Shown: in pieces, positions 1 through 10,276 of the stretch
Numbering within the stretch: the stretch's first letter is position 1
Layout of the letters: the number at the start of each line of letters is the position of its first letter
Assembly: GCA_030427205.1 (NCBI GenBank)
Contig: JAUHXC010000012.1
Location: 186,001 to 250,000 of the forward strand
Length of the DNA stretch: 64,000 nt
Source: a bacterium
GTDB taxonomy: Bacteria; Myxococcota_A; Bradymonadia; UBA7976; UBA1532
Direction of reading: 5' to 3'
Notes under the pieces: generated by a model
Seen by the model: the letters and a program-made list of their open reading frames with translations, nothing else
Told to the model about the DNA's origin: nothing
Database searches by the model: none
Made by a program: the position numbers and the translations under genes

Positions 1-3000
1 CTTCTCGACACGGGGGACGATGGCTCGACCTGGGCCTGCCGGTGTGGCGACCGCGCTCAGTGCCCCGAGGGGGAGTTCTGCGACGTCGAGAACGGCTGCG
101 TGCTCTGCCGGGACGATGTCGACTGCGGCGATGGGCGGCGCTGTCGTCGCTGTGAGGGCGACGCGGCCCACGGTTGTACGATCGCATGCGTCGACTGCGT
201 GGACGATGGCGACTGCGGCGACGGCGTCTGCGTCGACAATACCTGCCGGACATGCGACGAGGCTGACAATCGAGGGTGCCAGGACGGCCTCGTCTGCCAG
301 GGTGACGCGTGCGTGGTCTGCCAGGACCATACGCAGTGCCAGCGCAGCGAAGGGCGGCCCTATTGCTACCAGGTGGCCATCGACGACGAGGCGCCCAGGC
401 TCGCCGAGCTGGAGCAGGCCGTCGACTTCCGGCCGGAGGAGGCGGTCGCTCACCGGGTGAGCTGCGTGGCGTGCATCCCGGATGGCGGGCGGCCTCAGGA
501 GGCGAGCGACACGGGCTGCGACAGCGGGACGCCGTTCTGCGCCCTCGACATGGCCCCTGAGCACGCAGGCGCGTGCGGCGGCTGCCGCACGAGCGACGAC
601 TGCGGCGGGGGGATCAACTGCAATCAGTGTGAGGGTGAAGCCTGCGTCAACCGGTGCGGCGCGTGCACGGGCAACTATGACCCCCGCCTCGCGCAGGACG
701 ACTCGCGGTGTGGTGATACGCTGTCCATCTGCCAGAACAACAACTGTCGCGCGTGCCAGAATCACGCTGACTGCGGCGAGGGCCTGTACTGCCTCGACAG
801 CGGCGGATGCCGGGCGTGTCTCAACGATGGGCACTGTGGAGCCGACGAGATCTGCTGCAACAACGCGTGCGTGGTCCTCGGTGCCACGACCCGCTGCCTC
901 GGGTGCCATGTCGGCTGCCCCGATGGTAGCGCCGATATCTGCCTGAAGGGGCCGGCCGGAGGACCGCACCTGTGCCAGTGTGGCGCCGGAGCAGCCTGCC
1001 CCGATGGGCAGCGATGCGTATCGCTCGACGACGGCACGTCGGCCTGCCAGGCGTGTGATCCGACCGAGGGCGCGCCCGACAACGGCGGCTGCCCGGACGA
1101 TCAACGCTGCGTGCAGCCGGACATCGGGGCGCCGACCTGCCAGGCGTGCGACCCGGCCGACGAGGCCCCCGCCAACGGCGGCTGCCCGGACACCCGGCGC
1201 TGCGTGCAACTCGGCGACGATCCGCCGGCTTGTCTCGAGTGCGACCCGGCCGATGACGACGGCTGTCCGGCGCCTCAGCGCTGCGTGCGATTGGGGGATG
1301 CCGCGCCCGCATGCCTCATATGCGATCCGACCGACGGCACGCCCGACGGCGGCTGCCCGGGCTTCGAGCGGTGTGTCCGGCTGGACGATGGAGGGGCAGC
1401 CTGCCAGGCCTGCGACCCGCTCGAGAACGAGGAGGCGCCAGCGGGCGGCGCATACCGCCAGAGCAACCCGAGTTGCCCCGCCGACGCGCCGATCTGCGCC
1501 GGCGCCAGCTGCCGGGGGTGTGCCGGCGACGCCGAATGCGGCGAGGGGCACAGCTGCATCGAAGGCGCATGCGTTACGTGCGGCGGGCCTGAAGGCTGCG
1601 CGCAGCACCTCGTATTCAACGTGTGCGGCGAGAGTGGGGCCTGTGAGCCGTGCGAAGGCAACGAGGACTGCACCAACCACCCGGACGGCAGCGTCTGCCA
1701 CAACGACCGGTGCACGTCCTGCGACGACGACAGTGAATGCGCCGGCAACGAGGAGGGCCCCTACTGCGGGCAGGATGGACGCTGCCAGAGCTGCGCCGGG
1801 CCAGATGCCGCGGGCGAAGGCCGGGCGTGTGCGCCCGACTCGGCGACCCCGTTCTGCAACGCCGACAGCAAGTCGTGCGAGGCGTGCACCGAGGACGCGC
1901 ACTGCGAACAGCACGGGGTGGATCGCGACCATTGCGTGGACGGCCGATGCGCGGCCTGTGATCGCGATACACACGAAGGCTGCAACCGGTCGTCGGATAC
2001 GCCGGCCTGTCTGCTCACCGAAGGCGAGTGGCGTTGCCAGGGATGCGAGGACGGCAGCCACTGTGAAGACGGGCGGGTCTGCACCGCGGGGAGCTGTGAG
2101 TTCTGCCTCGAGGTGGATGACTGCCACGAAGACGAGCTCTACCGTGGCTATATCTGTGATGCGGGCGCCTGTCGCGCGTGTGAGGGCAACCTCGACTGTG
2201 TCGGGCACCCCGGTGGACAGATCTGCGCCGACAGTCGCTGCAGCGCCTGCGCCGCAGACGACAACTGCGAACACCGCGGCGAGGGGTACCGCTGCCTCGA
2301 CGGAGGTTGCACGCTCGACCAGGACGCGGACGGCATCCCCGACGCCGACGACAACTGCTCTGATGTGCCCAACCCCGACCAGCTCGACACCGATAGAGAC
2401 GAGGACGGCGACGCCTGCGACGAAGACGACGACGACGACTTGCTCTCCGACGCCGAAGAAGAGCGGCGCGGCACAGACCGGCTCGTTCGCGACACCGATG
2501 GCGACGGCGCCATCGACGGCGCCGACAACTGCCCGCTGTTGGTCAACGCCGGCCAGGAGAATACCGACGACGACCCGCTCGGCGATGTCTGCGATGACGA
2601 CATCGACGGCGATCTGGTGGACAATCACGACGACAACTGCCGGCTCGTCGAGAACCCCGATCAGGCGGATGAAGACGGCGATGGCATCGGCGACGCCTGC
2701 GACAACTGCCCGACGGTCGCGAACGCCGATCAGGCCAACGCCGACGATGACCCGTTCGGTGACGCCTGCGACCCGGACCTCGATCTCGACCTCGACGGGG
2801 TGCGCAATGACGAGGACAACTGCGACGATGTGGCCAACCCCGGCCAGGAGAATACCGATGCGCTGCTCGACATCGTCGAGGGCGATGCGCTCGGCGACGC
2901 CTGTGACGACGACGACGACAACGACGGTCTGCCCGACGGGAGGGACTTCGCCCTGGCCGCCGATGGGACCATCATCGACCACTCGCTCGATCCCGATCGG

Positions 3001-5640
3001 GACGATGACGGCGTGCTCGATGGCGCCGACACTTGCCGCGACGTCGCCAATGGCGACGACCAGGCCGACCAGGACAATGACGGCAAGGGTGATGCCTGCG
3101 ACGACGACATCGACGGCGACGGCCGGCTCAACGAGGGCGACAACTGCCCCGACGTCGTCAACTCCGATCAGGCGAACACCGACGAGGCATTGAACGATGT
3201 CGCGGGCGACGAACTCGGCGACGCCTGCGACGACGACGACGACGACGACGGCGTGCCCGACGATCAGCCCGACAACTGCCGGCTCGTGCCCAACCCCGGG
3301 CAGGAGGACACCGACGGTGATCTGCTCGGCGACATCTGCGATGACGACGATGACGGCGACGGCGTGCCCGATATCGTCGACAACTGCCCGCTCAGCCCCG
3401 GTGAAGGCGCCGAGCTCGCCGACGCCGACCAGTCCGACGGCGACAGCGACGGCGTCGGCGACATCTGCGACAACTGCCCCACCATCGCCAACGCCGATCA
3501 GGCGGACGCCGACAGTGACGGTGACGGCGACGTCTGCGACCCGGACCTCGATCGCGATCTCGACGGGTTGCCCAACGACGATGACAACTGCCCCGATCAC
3601 TTCAACCCCGGCCAGGAGAACGCCGACCAGCCGGGTGACGACGACGGCGACGCCTGCGACACCGACGATGACAATGACGGGCTCTCCGACGCCGACGAAG
3701 CTCAGCGTGGGACGAACCCCCGTGTCCGCGACACCGACGGGGACGGTGCGCTCGACCTCGGCGACAACTGCCCGCTCACGCCCAACCTCGCGCAGGTGGA
3801 CGCCGACGATGACGGGGCGGGTGATGCTTGCGACGACGACGACGACGGCGACGAGGTGCTCGACGCCGACGACAATTGCCCGCTCAGCCCCGCTGACGGC
3901 GACGAGCCGGCCGACCCTGACCAGACCGACGGCGACAACGACGGCGTCGGCGACATCTGCGACAACTGCCCGGCGATCCCCAACGCCAACCAGAGTGACG
4001 CCGACGTCGACGGCACCGGCGATGTCTGCGACGCCGACCACGACACCGACGGCGACGGCCGGCCCGACGTCATCGACAACTGCGTCACGACGGCCAACGC
4101 GCTTCAGGAGGACGCCGACGACGACGGCGTGGGCGATGCCTGCGATCGGGCGTGCGTCTTGGATGACGAATGCGAGGCGCCTCACCAGTGCGAGCCCATC
4201 GCCGAGACCTGCGTCCAATGCCTCGGGAACAGCGACTGCGATCCCGGCAGCCGGTGCCGCGCCTTCGTATGCAAAAGAGCGTGCGCCGGCGACGGCGAGT
4301 GCCAGCCCGGCGAGATCTGCGAGCTCGGCGTCTGCGAACCCCAGGAGTGCGACGGCGAGAATGACGACGCCGACTGCGCCGAAGATCCGCGCGGTGAACG
4401 ATGCGTCATTGGCCGGTGCGAGCAGTGCGTCGAGAGCGGCGACTGTGGCGGGGATACGCCCATCTGCGAGGACAATGCCTGCCGTGGCTGTGGGGGGGCG
4501 CTCGACTGCCAGGGCTTCGGCGATACGCCGCACTGCGCCGACACCGGCGCCTGTGTCGGCTGCCGCGACGACGGCGACTGTGGCGGGGGTACGCCACGCT
4601 GCGGCGAGAGCGACACCTGCGTCGGCTGCCTCGGCGACGACGACTGCGGCGGCGACACGCCTGTCTGCCGCGACGACGCCTGCCAGACCTGCGAGGAGGG
4701 CGACTGCGACGGCGATACGCCGCTCTGCGCCGACACCGGCGCCTGTGTCGCTTGCCGCAACAACGACGACTGCGGCGGCGATACGCCCATCTGCCGCGAC
4801 GCCGCCTGCGCGGCCTGCCGGGAAGGCGACTGCGGCGGGGACACCCCGCACTGCGCCGATTCCGGCGCCTGCGTCGCTTGCCGCAACAACGACGACTGCG
4901 GTGGCGATACCCCCATCTGCCGTGAGGACGCCTGCCATGCCTGCGAGGAGGGCGACTGCGACGGCGATACGCCGCACTGCGCCGACACCGGCGCCTGCGT
5001 CGCTTGCCGCAACAACGACGACTGCGGCGGCGATGCGCCTATCTGCCGCGATGATGCCTGCCAGGCCTGCGGTGAAAACGACTGCGAGGGCGATACGCCG
5101 CACTGCGCCGACACCGGCGCCTGCGTCGGCTGTCTTGGCGACGACGACTGCGGTGGCGATACCCCCATCTGCCGTGAGGACGCCTGCCAGGCCTGCGAGG
5201 AGGGCGACTGCGAGGGCGATACGCCGCACTGCGCCGACACCGGCGCCTGCGTCGGCTGCCTCGGCAACGACGACTGCGATGGCGATACGCCCATCTGCCG
5301 CGACGACACCTGCCAGGCCTGCGAGGAGGGCGACTGCGACGGCGATACGCCGCACTGCGCCGACACCGGCGCCTGCGTCGGCTGCCTCGGCAACGACGAC
5401 TGCGGCGGCGATACGCCCATCTGCCGCGAGGACGCCTGCGCGGCCTGCCAGGAGGGCGACTGCGACGGCGATACGCCGCATTGCGCCGACACCGGCGCCT
5501 GCGTGGTTTGCCGCAACAATGGTGACTGCGGCGATGGCACACCGTACTGCGCCGGCAATGACGCCTGCGTGGCGTGTCTCGAAGACGCTCACTGCCCTGA
5601 CGGCCAGGCGTGCAGCGAGAGCGTGTGCACGCTCGAATAG
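1..5640 (+). CDS. Giant Cys-rich surface protein with thrombospondin type 3-like repeats (5' partial)
   Basis: The reading frame is open from the first base, so the true start and any signal peptide lie upstream; about 1,880 residues are visible. Three parts can be seen. First, up to about base 2310, are short Cys-rich modules of the DxDCGxGxxC type. Second, bases about 2320-4150 encode an Asp-rich block of repeats of the form DxDxDGxxDxxDNCP followed by NxxQxDxDxDGxGDxCD, the pattern of calcium-binding thrombospondin type 3 repeats. Third, a Cys-rich tail ends in near-identical 42-residue repeats (separate entry). It ends with TAG at 5640, 53 bp before a convergent gene. From the composition it is probably an exported, calcium-binding, disulfide-rich surface or adhesion protein. 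No catalytic domain was recognised and no C-terminal sorting signal is seen. Function is inferred from composition only. Confidence 0.85.
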   Translation, partial: LLDTGDDGSTWACRCGDRAQCPEGEFCDVENGCVLCRDDVDCGDGRRCRRCEGDAAHGCTIACVDCVDDGDCGDGVCVDNTCRTCDEADNRGCQDGLVCQGDACVVCQDHTQCQRSEGRPYCYQVAIDDEAPRLAELEQAVDFRPEEAVAHRVSCVACIPDGGRPQEASDTGCDSGTPFCALDMAPEHAGACGGCRTSDDCGGGINCNQCEGEACVNRCGACTGNYDPRLAQDDSRCGDTLSICQNNNCRACQNHADCGEGLYCLDSGGCRACLNDGHCGADEICCNNACVVLGATTRCLGCHVGCPDGSADICLKGPAGGPHLCQCGAGAACPDGQRCVSLDDGTSACQACDPTEGAPDNGGCPDDQRCVQPDIGAPTCQACDPADEAPANGGCPDTRRCVQLGDDPPACLECDPADDDGCPAPQRCVRLGDAAPACLICDPTDGTPDGGCPGFERCVRLDDGGAACQACDPLENEEAPAGGAYRQSNPSCPADAPICAGASCRGCAGDAECGEGHSCIEGACVTCGGPEGCAQHLVFNVCGESGACEPCEGNEDCTNHPDGSVCHNDRCTSCDDDSECAGNEEGPYCGQDGRCQSCAGPDAAGEGRACAPDSATPFCNADSKSCEACTEDAHCEQHGVDRDHCVDGRCAACDRDTHEGCNRSSDTPACLLTEGEWRCQGCEDGSHCEDGRVCTAGSCEFCLEVDDCHEDELYRGYICDAGACRACEGNLDCVGHPGGQICADSRCSACAADDNCEHRGEGYRCLDGGCTLDQDADGIPDADDNCSDVPNPDQLDTDRDEDGDACDEDDDDDLLSDAEEERRGTDRLVRDTDGDGAIDGADNCPLLVNAGQENTDDDPLGDVCDDDIDGDLVDNHDDNCRLVENPDQADEDGDGIGDACDNCPTVANADQANADDDPFGDACDPDLDLDLDGVRNDEDNCDDVANPGQENTDALLDIVEGDALGDACDDDDDNDGLPDGRDFALAADGTIIDHSLDPDRDDDGVLDGADTCRDVANGDDQADQDNDGKGDACDDDIDGDGRLNEGDNCPDVVNSDQANTDEALNDVAGDELGDACDDDDDDDGVPDDQPDNCRLVPNPGQEDTDGDLLGDICDDDDDGDGVPDIVDNCPLSPGEGAELADADQSDGDSDGVGDICDNCPTIANADQADADSDGDGDVCDPDLDRDLDGLPNDDDNCPDHFNPGQENADQPGDDDGDACDTDDDNDGLSDADEAQRGTNPRVRDTDGDGALDLGDNCPLTPNLAQVDADDDGAGDACDDDDDGDEVLDADDNCPLSPADGDEPADPDQTDGDNDGVGDICDNCPAIPNANQSDADVDGTGDVCDADHDTDGDGRPDVIDNCVTTANALQEDADDDGVGDACDRACVLDDECEAPHQCEPIAETCVQCLGNSDCDPGSRCRAFVCKRACAGDGECQPGEICELGVCEPQECDGENDDADCAEDPRGERCVIGRCEQCVESGDCGGDTPICEDNACRGCGGALDCQGFGDTPHCADTGACVGCRDDGDCGGGTPRCGESDTCVGCLGDDDCGGDTPVCRDDACQTCEEGDCDGDTPLCADTGACVACRNNDDCGGDTPICRDAACAACREGDCGGDTPHCADSGACVACRNNDDCGGDTPICREDACHACEEGDCDGDTPHCADTGACVACRNNDDCGGDAPICRDDACQACGENDCEGDTPHCADTGACVGCLGDDDCGGDTPICREDACQACEEGDCEGDTPHCADTGACVGCLGNDDCDGDTPICRDDTCQACEEGDCDGDTPHCADTGACVGCLGNDDCGGDTPICREDACAACQEGDCDGDTPHCADTGACVVCRNNGDCGDGTPYCAGNDACVACLEDAHCPDGQACSESVCTLE
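4726..5607 (+). repeat. 126-bp in-frame tandem repeat, seven copies
   Basis: The codon string for CADTGACV recurs at 4726, 4852, 4978, 5104, 5230, 5356 and 5482, exactly 126 bp apart each time. Each unit encodes 42 residues with two half-modules ([17 protein letters not shown] and [19 protein letters not shown]). Nucleotide identity between units is very high and the last copy is the most divergent. The array looks recently expanded and should vary in copy number between strains. Confidence 0.95.
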
Positions 5641-5693
5641 CGTACGCTTCGCGCCGGGGCCCGCAGTGGGAGGGCGGGGTGCTCAGCCTGCGA

Positions 5694-6176
5694 TCAGTGG
5701 CGTCCGGTACCCTCGCTGCCGAGGCTATGCCTGAACCGAACCACAGCAGATCGCAGCCGATCGGAAAGCTGCTCGCAGACGAGCCGCACCATGGCGAACG
5801 CGAAGGGGTTGCCCGCGTCGAACAGCAGCCCGAAGTCGGCGCGGGAGAGTAGGGCGACCACCGCGCCCTCACGCCCGGCGAGACAGGTCGCCGACCGCGG
5901 GCCGCCGTCGATCAGCGCGACCTCGCCGAAGACCTCGCCGGGGCCCATCGTATTGATGTCTTTCTTGATGTTCGAACCGGCGGCCAGCTGCACCTGCACC
6001 CGCGCGGCGCCGCTGACGATGAAGGCGCAGTGCCGGCCCGGCTCGCCCTCGACGAAGATCGACTCGCCCGGCGCATACTGGCGCTCGTTCAGTACCTGGG
6101 CGAGCGCTCGACGCTGGTGCATATCGAGCCGCGAGAAGAAAGGCAGGGCGGCGAGCGCTCGCGCGTCAATGGCCAT
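5694..6176 (-). CDS. Cyclic nucleotide-binding domain protein (downstream of a pair)
   Basis: 160 residues consisting of one cNMP-binding beta-barrel domain. The phosphate-binding cassette is visible as FGEVALIDGGPRSAT, with the Gly-Glu pair and the Arg that contact cyclic nucleotide in CRP/PKA-type domains. The N-terminal LPFFSRLDMHQRRALAQVL is the usual lead-in helix. There is no HTH, so this is not a CRP-type transcription factor; it is more likely a small receptor or regulatory subunit. The ATG at 6176 overlaps the TGA of the upstream gene in a TGATG junction and has a GGAGGAG ribosome site 6 nt before it, indicating translational coupling. Neighbouring cyclases make a cyclic-nucleotide ligand plausible, but which nucleotide cannot be told. 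Confidence 0.85.
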   Translation of the reverse strand: MAIDARALAALPFFSRLDMHQRRALAQVLNERQYAPGESIFVEGEPGRHCAFIVSGAARVQVQLAAGSNIKKDINTMGPGEVFGEVALIDGGPRSATCLAGREGAVVALLSRADFGLLFDAGNPFAFAMVRLVCEQLSDRLRSAVVRFRHSLGSEGTGRH

Positions 6177-6658
6177 CAGGCGCTCCTCCCGAACAGGCGC
6201 TGCAGGCGACGCCAGGCGCTGGGCTGTGGGTCGACCCCTACGCCGATGGTGACCGACGTCTCCTGCATCGGGTCGCCGCCCAGCGCGTGATCGACCTCGC
6301 GAACCGTCGCCTCGCGCAGGCGGTCGCACAGCGCGAGGGCGACCGCGCGCAGGATCTTGTGCGCGCCCGGGTCGTCGGCCGCGCAGAGGACCCCGAAGCG
6401 CTGGCCATCGATGACATACACCGCGGCGGCTTCTTCGGCGCGAATGGTCAGGCTGCGCGTGCTCGGCTTGACGAGGCACGCCTCGCCGACCAGCGTGCCA
6501 GGGCCGCAGCGGGCGACCAGCCGGTGCTGATCGCGGGGGCCGGGGATCTCGAGCCGGAGGGTGCCCGTACGGACCACGAACGCGTCGCTGCCCGGCGCGT
6601 CCATCTCGGCGAGGACCGCGCCGGGCGCGACCGACCGCAGTTCGATCGCGCTGGTCAT
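6176..6658 (-). CDS. Cyclic nucleotide-binding domain protein (upstream of a pair)
   Basis: 160 residues from the ATG at 6658, again one cNMP-binding barrel. The cassette is recognisable but weaker (VGEACLVKPSTRSLTI), with Gly-Glu and Arg retained. It is the first gene of a two-gene operon with the paralogue that starts at 6176. The start is uncertain: coding-like sequence in the same frame (including LKRLSRAELTK, which resembles the beginning of the domain) continues upstream to a stop near 6790, but no ATG, GTG or TTG lies in that stretch. Either translation begins at 6658 on a slightly clipped domain, or a non-standard start or a sequence change has occurred. There is no output domain. Confidence 0.8.
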   Translation of the reverse strand: MTSAIELRSVAPGAVLAEMDAPGSDAFVVRTGTLRLEIPGPRDQHRLVARCGPGTLVGEACLVKPSTRSLTIRAEEAAAVYVIDGQRFGVLCAADDPGAHKILRAVALALCDRLREATVREVDHALGGDPMQETSVTIGVGVDPQPSAWRRLQRLFGRSA

Positions 6659-6878
6659 CTTCGTCAGCTCGGCCCGCGAGAGCCGCTTCAGGGCGGCCCA
6701 GATAGTAGACAGCTGGCGCCACTTCTTCGCCCGACGGGCGTCTCGATCGGGCCGGTTTGTCCATTTGAGTCGATGGGCGGCGCGATCCCCTGATCAGGGT
6801 AGGCGGGCGCGTGATGATCGCGGGATTCTCGGTGAGGAGCCAGGCACATCGAGTGACCAGAAGTAGCCGGAGAGATCC

Positions 6879-8240
6879 ATGCCAGAGCAACTCACGCTTC
6901 CCATCATCATGAAACACAACCATTGGATACTTGGAACCCACGCCAATGGTACCAAGCGCTCGTCTCAGCTTCTGGCCCTGGACCAGGCCATCAAGGCGCT
7001 GGATACTCAGCGGTCGACGATCGACAGTTTGCTGTGCCAACCGAGCATCTCCGCAAACTTCTTGGCCACCAACTATTTCAAGCATTACTTCGAGAGTATC
7101 GCCGACGCATTTAGGTTGTGGAAGTGGGAGAAGAACGGCAAGAACGGGACGGTCGAGCACTTGAAGTCGGTCCGGAATGAAAAGGGCGCGATTGGCGAAC
7201 TCGAGGCGCAGATCAAGTCGGCAAACGATTGGCTCTACCTACGCACAGATTCAGAGTTGATCGCTTGGTGGAAAGGCAAGGTCGAGAACCAGTACCAGGA
7301 TATCTTCCGCGGCACGAAGTTGAAGCCCAAGTCGTTGAAGGTGCTGAGCACCGCGTACAGCATTTCAAAAGCAAAAGACCTTCCTGACCAGATTCAGCGA
7401 CTGATCGATACCATCAAGAAGAAGGCCTTCCTGAACGCGGCGCAGCCTGAGGATGAATGGGCCCAACAGGTTCTCTGCGCATTGCTCGAAGAGCTATGTA
7501 GCAGAGCGGTTGCCCAATTCGTCAAAGACCACATCCCCGTCTTCAATGCGGTCAGTAGCATAGTAGGTGCGATCACGGCGGGGAAGGCTGCTTACAAGGA
7601 GCACAAGGCCGTCAATTATCTGGCCAACTTCGGCAAGAAGTTGCCAGATGGAGCCATGTCCACAGTCATATCTGCGGTCGAGATGGCAATGGCGGAGAGA
7701 GAGACGTTTCACCTCGTGTCTGCAGCCCGCAACGCGGCCAAGGGGACAGTCGGTGTATTGAACCTCTGCACGGCCGGAGTAGGTCAGGGCGTTACTACGG
7801 CCACCATGCTCATCGCCACGATCACGGAGGTCACGCAGGCAGCTTGCACCTTGCAGAAAGAAGTCGAACAGGCATCCGAGGCGAACAGGCACATCCTTGC
7901 CAAAAACACAATCGATCGAGACATCTTCGTCAAGTGCCCGCTGCTCGGCGCCCACTACATCTTGATGGCCGATACGAGCGCGATAGCCGCACTCCTGGTC
8001 GATTTTGGTCACGTTGGCTGGATGGACGAGGTCGAGCGTATCGTGAGGGAAGACATACCCGGACTGCAGGAAGCAGCGCAGACCCTGATCGAAGCGTCGC
8101 CATTCGAACTTCTCATGGCAGACAATACCCCCGCCAAGCTGAGAATCGAAAAATCATTGCTCGACAAGATCGTCGCCAGACTCAAGAACCGGAAGCCGGT
8201 CAAGTATCACGGCCAAGGACACAATCACTACTCCAACTGA
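6879..8240 (+). CDS. Unknown protein, low-GC probable transferred gene
   Basis: 453 residues; family not recognised. The ribosome site GGAGAG lies 5 nt before the ATG. Base composition is close to 50% GC, against about 70% around it, and AAG/AAA lysine codons are common, so the gene is probably a recent acquisition. The N-terminal half is mostly charged helix. Residues roughly 215-330 form an Ala/Gly/Val-rich hydrophobic helical region (including NAVSSIVGAITAGKAA and TATMLIATITEV) that could bury in a membrane or form a helical core. The C-terminal 100 residues are again charged. No signal peptide or catalytic motif is visible. It sits alone between the cNMP-binding pair and the kinase gene. 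A membrane-active effector or a defence-type cargo protein are possibilities without direct support. Confidence 0.75.
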   Translation: MPEQLTLPIIMKHNHWILGTHANGTKRSSQLLALDQAIKALDTQRSTIDSLLCQPSISANFLATNYFKHYFESIADAFRLWKWEKNGKNGTVEHLKSVRNEKGAIGELEAQIKSANDWLYLRTDSELIAWWKGKVENQYQDIFRGTKLKPKSLKVLSTAYSISKAKDLPDQIQRLIDTIKKKAFLNAAQPEDEWAQQVLCALLEELCSRAVAQFVKDHIPVFNAVSSIVGAITAGKAAYKEHKAVNYLANFGKKLPDGAMSTVISAVEMAMAERETFHLVSAARNAAKGTVGVLNLCTAGVGQGVTTATMLIATITEVTQAACTLQKEVEQASEANRHILAKNTIDRDIFVKCPLLGAHYILMADTSAIAALLVDFGHVGWMDEVERIVREDIPGLQEAAQTLIEASPFELLMADNTPAKLRIEKSLLDKIVARLKNRKPVKYHGQGHNHYSN

Positions 8241-8306
8241 CGAGAGTTCGGCGAAGGGCACTCATCGATTGCCTGCGTAGGCCGAACACACCACGCTGCC
8301 GAACCG

Positions 8307-9854
8307 TCAAGGACGAGCTGGGCATGTTCGCAGGCGGTACGCACGCGTCGGTTCTCCTGAGTGGGCCTGTAGCTCGGTGGCCTCGGGCGTGTGATAGCGC
8401 TCGGGCAGGTGCGCCAGGGTCGCTTCGGAGAGCCTGACTTCGCCCACCTCGCTGCCCCGCGACAGCCGATCGACGATGTCGGCGGCCCGACCGAGCAAGG
8501 GGTTGGCCTCGACGCCCGGCGCCCGCTGGGTCTCGCCGGTATGCAGAGCCATCGCGATCGCCCGCCCCCGCCGCGCAGCGGGCCCATCGGCGCTCCCCCG
8601 TACGATGGCGACGGCGGCCCGTACGGCGCGCAGAGCGTGATCTTCGCTCCAGGGCGGCTCGCCGAAGACGAAGACCACTCGATGGCCGAATACCGAGAGC
8701 AGTCGGCCGCCGAAGCCACGCGCGACCTCGGCCAGGCGGGCCGCCTCGCGCCGGATCCAATGGTCGGCCGCCCACCACGGGTAGGGCACCGTGGGCGCAG
8801 CGATGGTCGCGACGGCGAGCGTGATCGACTCGACGCGCGTGGGGCCGACGCCAGCGGATCGGTCCAGCGGCGGTCGTGCGGATGCCGTCTGCCCGGCTGC
8901 GGCATCGCGGCTGGGTGGCGTGTGATACGGCGCGCGCTCTTCCCGTCGAACCCCGCTCGAGGAGGGGGGGTTGGCTTGTTGGTCTGCCAGCACCCGCAGA
9001 AGCCGGCCAGGAGACACGTCCCGAGCGCGCGGGTCATCGGACAGCATGCGGGCCAGCAGGCGGCCGATCGGGCGCTCGGCCCATGGCGCTGGCACGGCGA
9101 TGGAATGGGGGGCGGTCTGCTGACCGAGCGAGCCCACCGAAGAGCGAGGGACCGACGCCCGCAAGCCACTCAGGCACTCCAGGGTGATCAACGCCCACGC
9201 GTAGAGATCGGAGCGCGTGGTCGGTGCGTGCCCCTGGAGCAACTCGGGAGCGGCGTACGTCGCACGGCCGAGCGAGACGTGGTCGTGGGTCGCTCGGGTC
9301 GGCTCGCTCACACTCTGCGGACCGAGCACAGCGCCCATGCCGAAGCCGATGACCATTGCGCACGGTCGACTGCTGGTGCTGCTCAGCACGATGTTCGAGG
9401 GTGTCAGGTCGCGGTGCAGGATGCCGACACTGTGCGCGACAGACAGGGCGCTGAGGACCTCCGCCATCACGCGAAGCGCCCGTCGCGGCGCAAGCGGCCT
9501 TTGTTCGGCGAGCACCGCGTCCAAGCCCTGCCCGTCGACGAGGCCGTAGGCGAACCAGCTCGAGTCGGGGCCGCGGTGGGCGTCGAGCAGCGGCACGATA
9601 TGAGGATGCCTCAGCCGATTGCAGAGATTGATCTCACGGTCGACGCGCGCCATGACATCCCGTCGGCGGCATGCATCAGACACTGTCTTGATGATGACCA
9701 CTCTACCCGTAGAGCGTTGGCGTGCGCGCAGCGTCGTGCCACGGTGGCCCGATGTGATGAGCGCGAGCGGTTCGAAGCGAGCGAGCAACGTGGTGTCGCA
9801 TGCCATGGGTGCCAGGGAGCCTGCCCTGCTATCGCTCTGTGCGGATGCCCGCAT
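8307..9854 (-). CDS. Ser/Thr protein kinase fused to a class III cyclase-like domain
   Basis: 515 residues. The ATG at 9854 has AAGGAG 7 nt upstream; an inner ATG at 9806 is an alternative. The N-terminal kinase domain shows the ATP lysine in VVIIKTV, the catalytic loop HRDLTPSNIVL and the APE motif in TYAAPELLQG. The DFG motif reads GFG (IGFGMG), so the Mg-binding Asp is replaced by Gly. After a linker (about residues 285-330), the C-terminus resembles a nucleotidyl-cyclase fold (LLSVFGHRVVFVFGEP, AMALHTGE, ADIVDRLSRG) but is degenerate and lacks clear metal Asps. Such kinase/cyclase-like fusions are common in myxobacteria-like genomes. It could be an active kinase with atypical metal binding or a scaffold pseudokinase. 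It is transcribed away from the double cyclase gene. Confidence 0.85.
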   Translation of the reverse strand: MRASAQSDSRAGSLAPMACDTTLLARFEPLALITSGHRGTTLRARQRSTGRVVIIKTVSDACRRRDVMARVDREINLCNRLRHPHIVPLLDAHRGPDSSWFAYGLVDGQGLDAVLAEQRPLAPRRALRVMAEVLSALSVAHSVGILHRDLTPSNIVLSSTSSRPCAMVIGFGMGAVLGPQSVSEPTRATHDHVSLGRATYAAPELLQGHAPTTRSDLYAWALITLECLSGLRASVPRSSVGSLGQQTAPHSIAVPAPWAERPIGRLLARMLSDDPRARDVSPGRLLRVLADQQANPPSSSGVRREERAPYHTPPSRDAAAGQTASARPPLDRSAGVGPTRVESITLAVATIAAPTVPYPWWAADHWIRREAARLAEVARGFGGRLLSVFGHRVVFVFGEPPWSEDHALRAVRAAVAIVRGSADGPAARRGRAIAMALHTGETQRAPGVEANPLLGRAADIVDRLSRGSEVGEVRLSEATLAHLPERYHTPEATELQAHSGEPTRAYRLRTCPARP

Positions 9855-10276
9855 CGGCCAACTCCTTCGTCACCGTCGTGAACCGATGGTTCCCGAATCG
9901 GAGTGGACCATCGGTGTCGTAGCATCGGACGAGCCCCGTGCGCTGCGCATCACCGGATCTGGGGAGGCGGCGTGGTGGGCGACCGTCTGCGACGCGTCAG
10001 GCCGATGCGGGAGGGCCAGCGGGTCACGCCTCGCCCGGGGGGGCAGCAATGCCTCCGGGCGCTGGACGGGAACCTCTTCGCGCGGGCCGTGGACGAGCCC
10101 GAGGTCTACGGAGGATACGTTTCGGCGCCCGGTCTCGGTCATCGTGGCGGCGGCGACGCCGACGCTGTTCATCCACCGCGCGCCGCGCCGTTGCCCTCCT
10201 GAACCGGATTCGATATATCCGCGGTGATACGCCGCCCGCCGGCCAACGAGTCTCAACCGTGATGCCGAGGTGATCC
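9855..10276 (+). other. Divergent intergenic region, 422 bp
   Basis: This lies between the divergent kinase and double-cyclase genes and should hold both promoters; no clear -35/-10 pair can be read. Weak coding-like fragments occur in two plus frames (from 9883 and through 9990-10200), but they shift frame and lack a ribosome site, so no gene is called. Confidence 0.5.

Noticed and set aside
6177-7160. Upstream extension of the cNMP-binding protein frame at 5694-6176
   Set aside because: The extension is Arg/Gly/Pro-rich, runs antisense or out of frame to two better genes, and the ATG at 6176 has a strong ribosome site.
9883-10202. Possible small gene between the kinase and the double cyclase
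   Set aside because: Coding-like fragments change frame, with no ribosome site and no stable start; at best a decayed gene.
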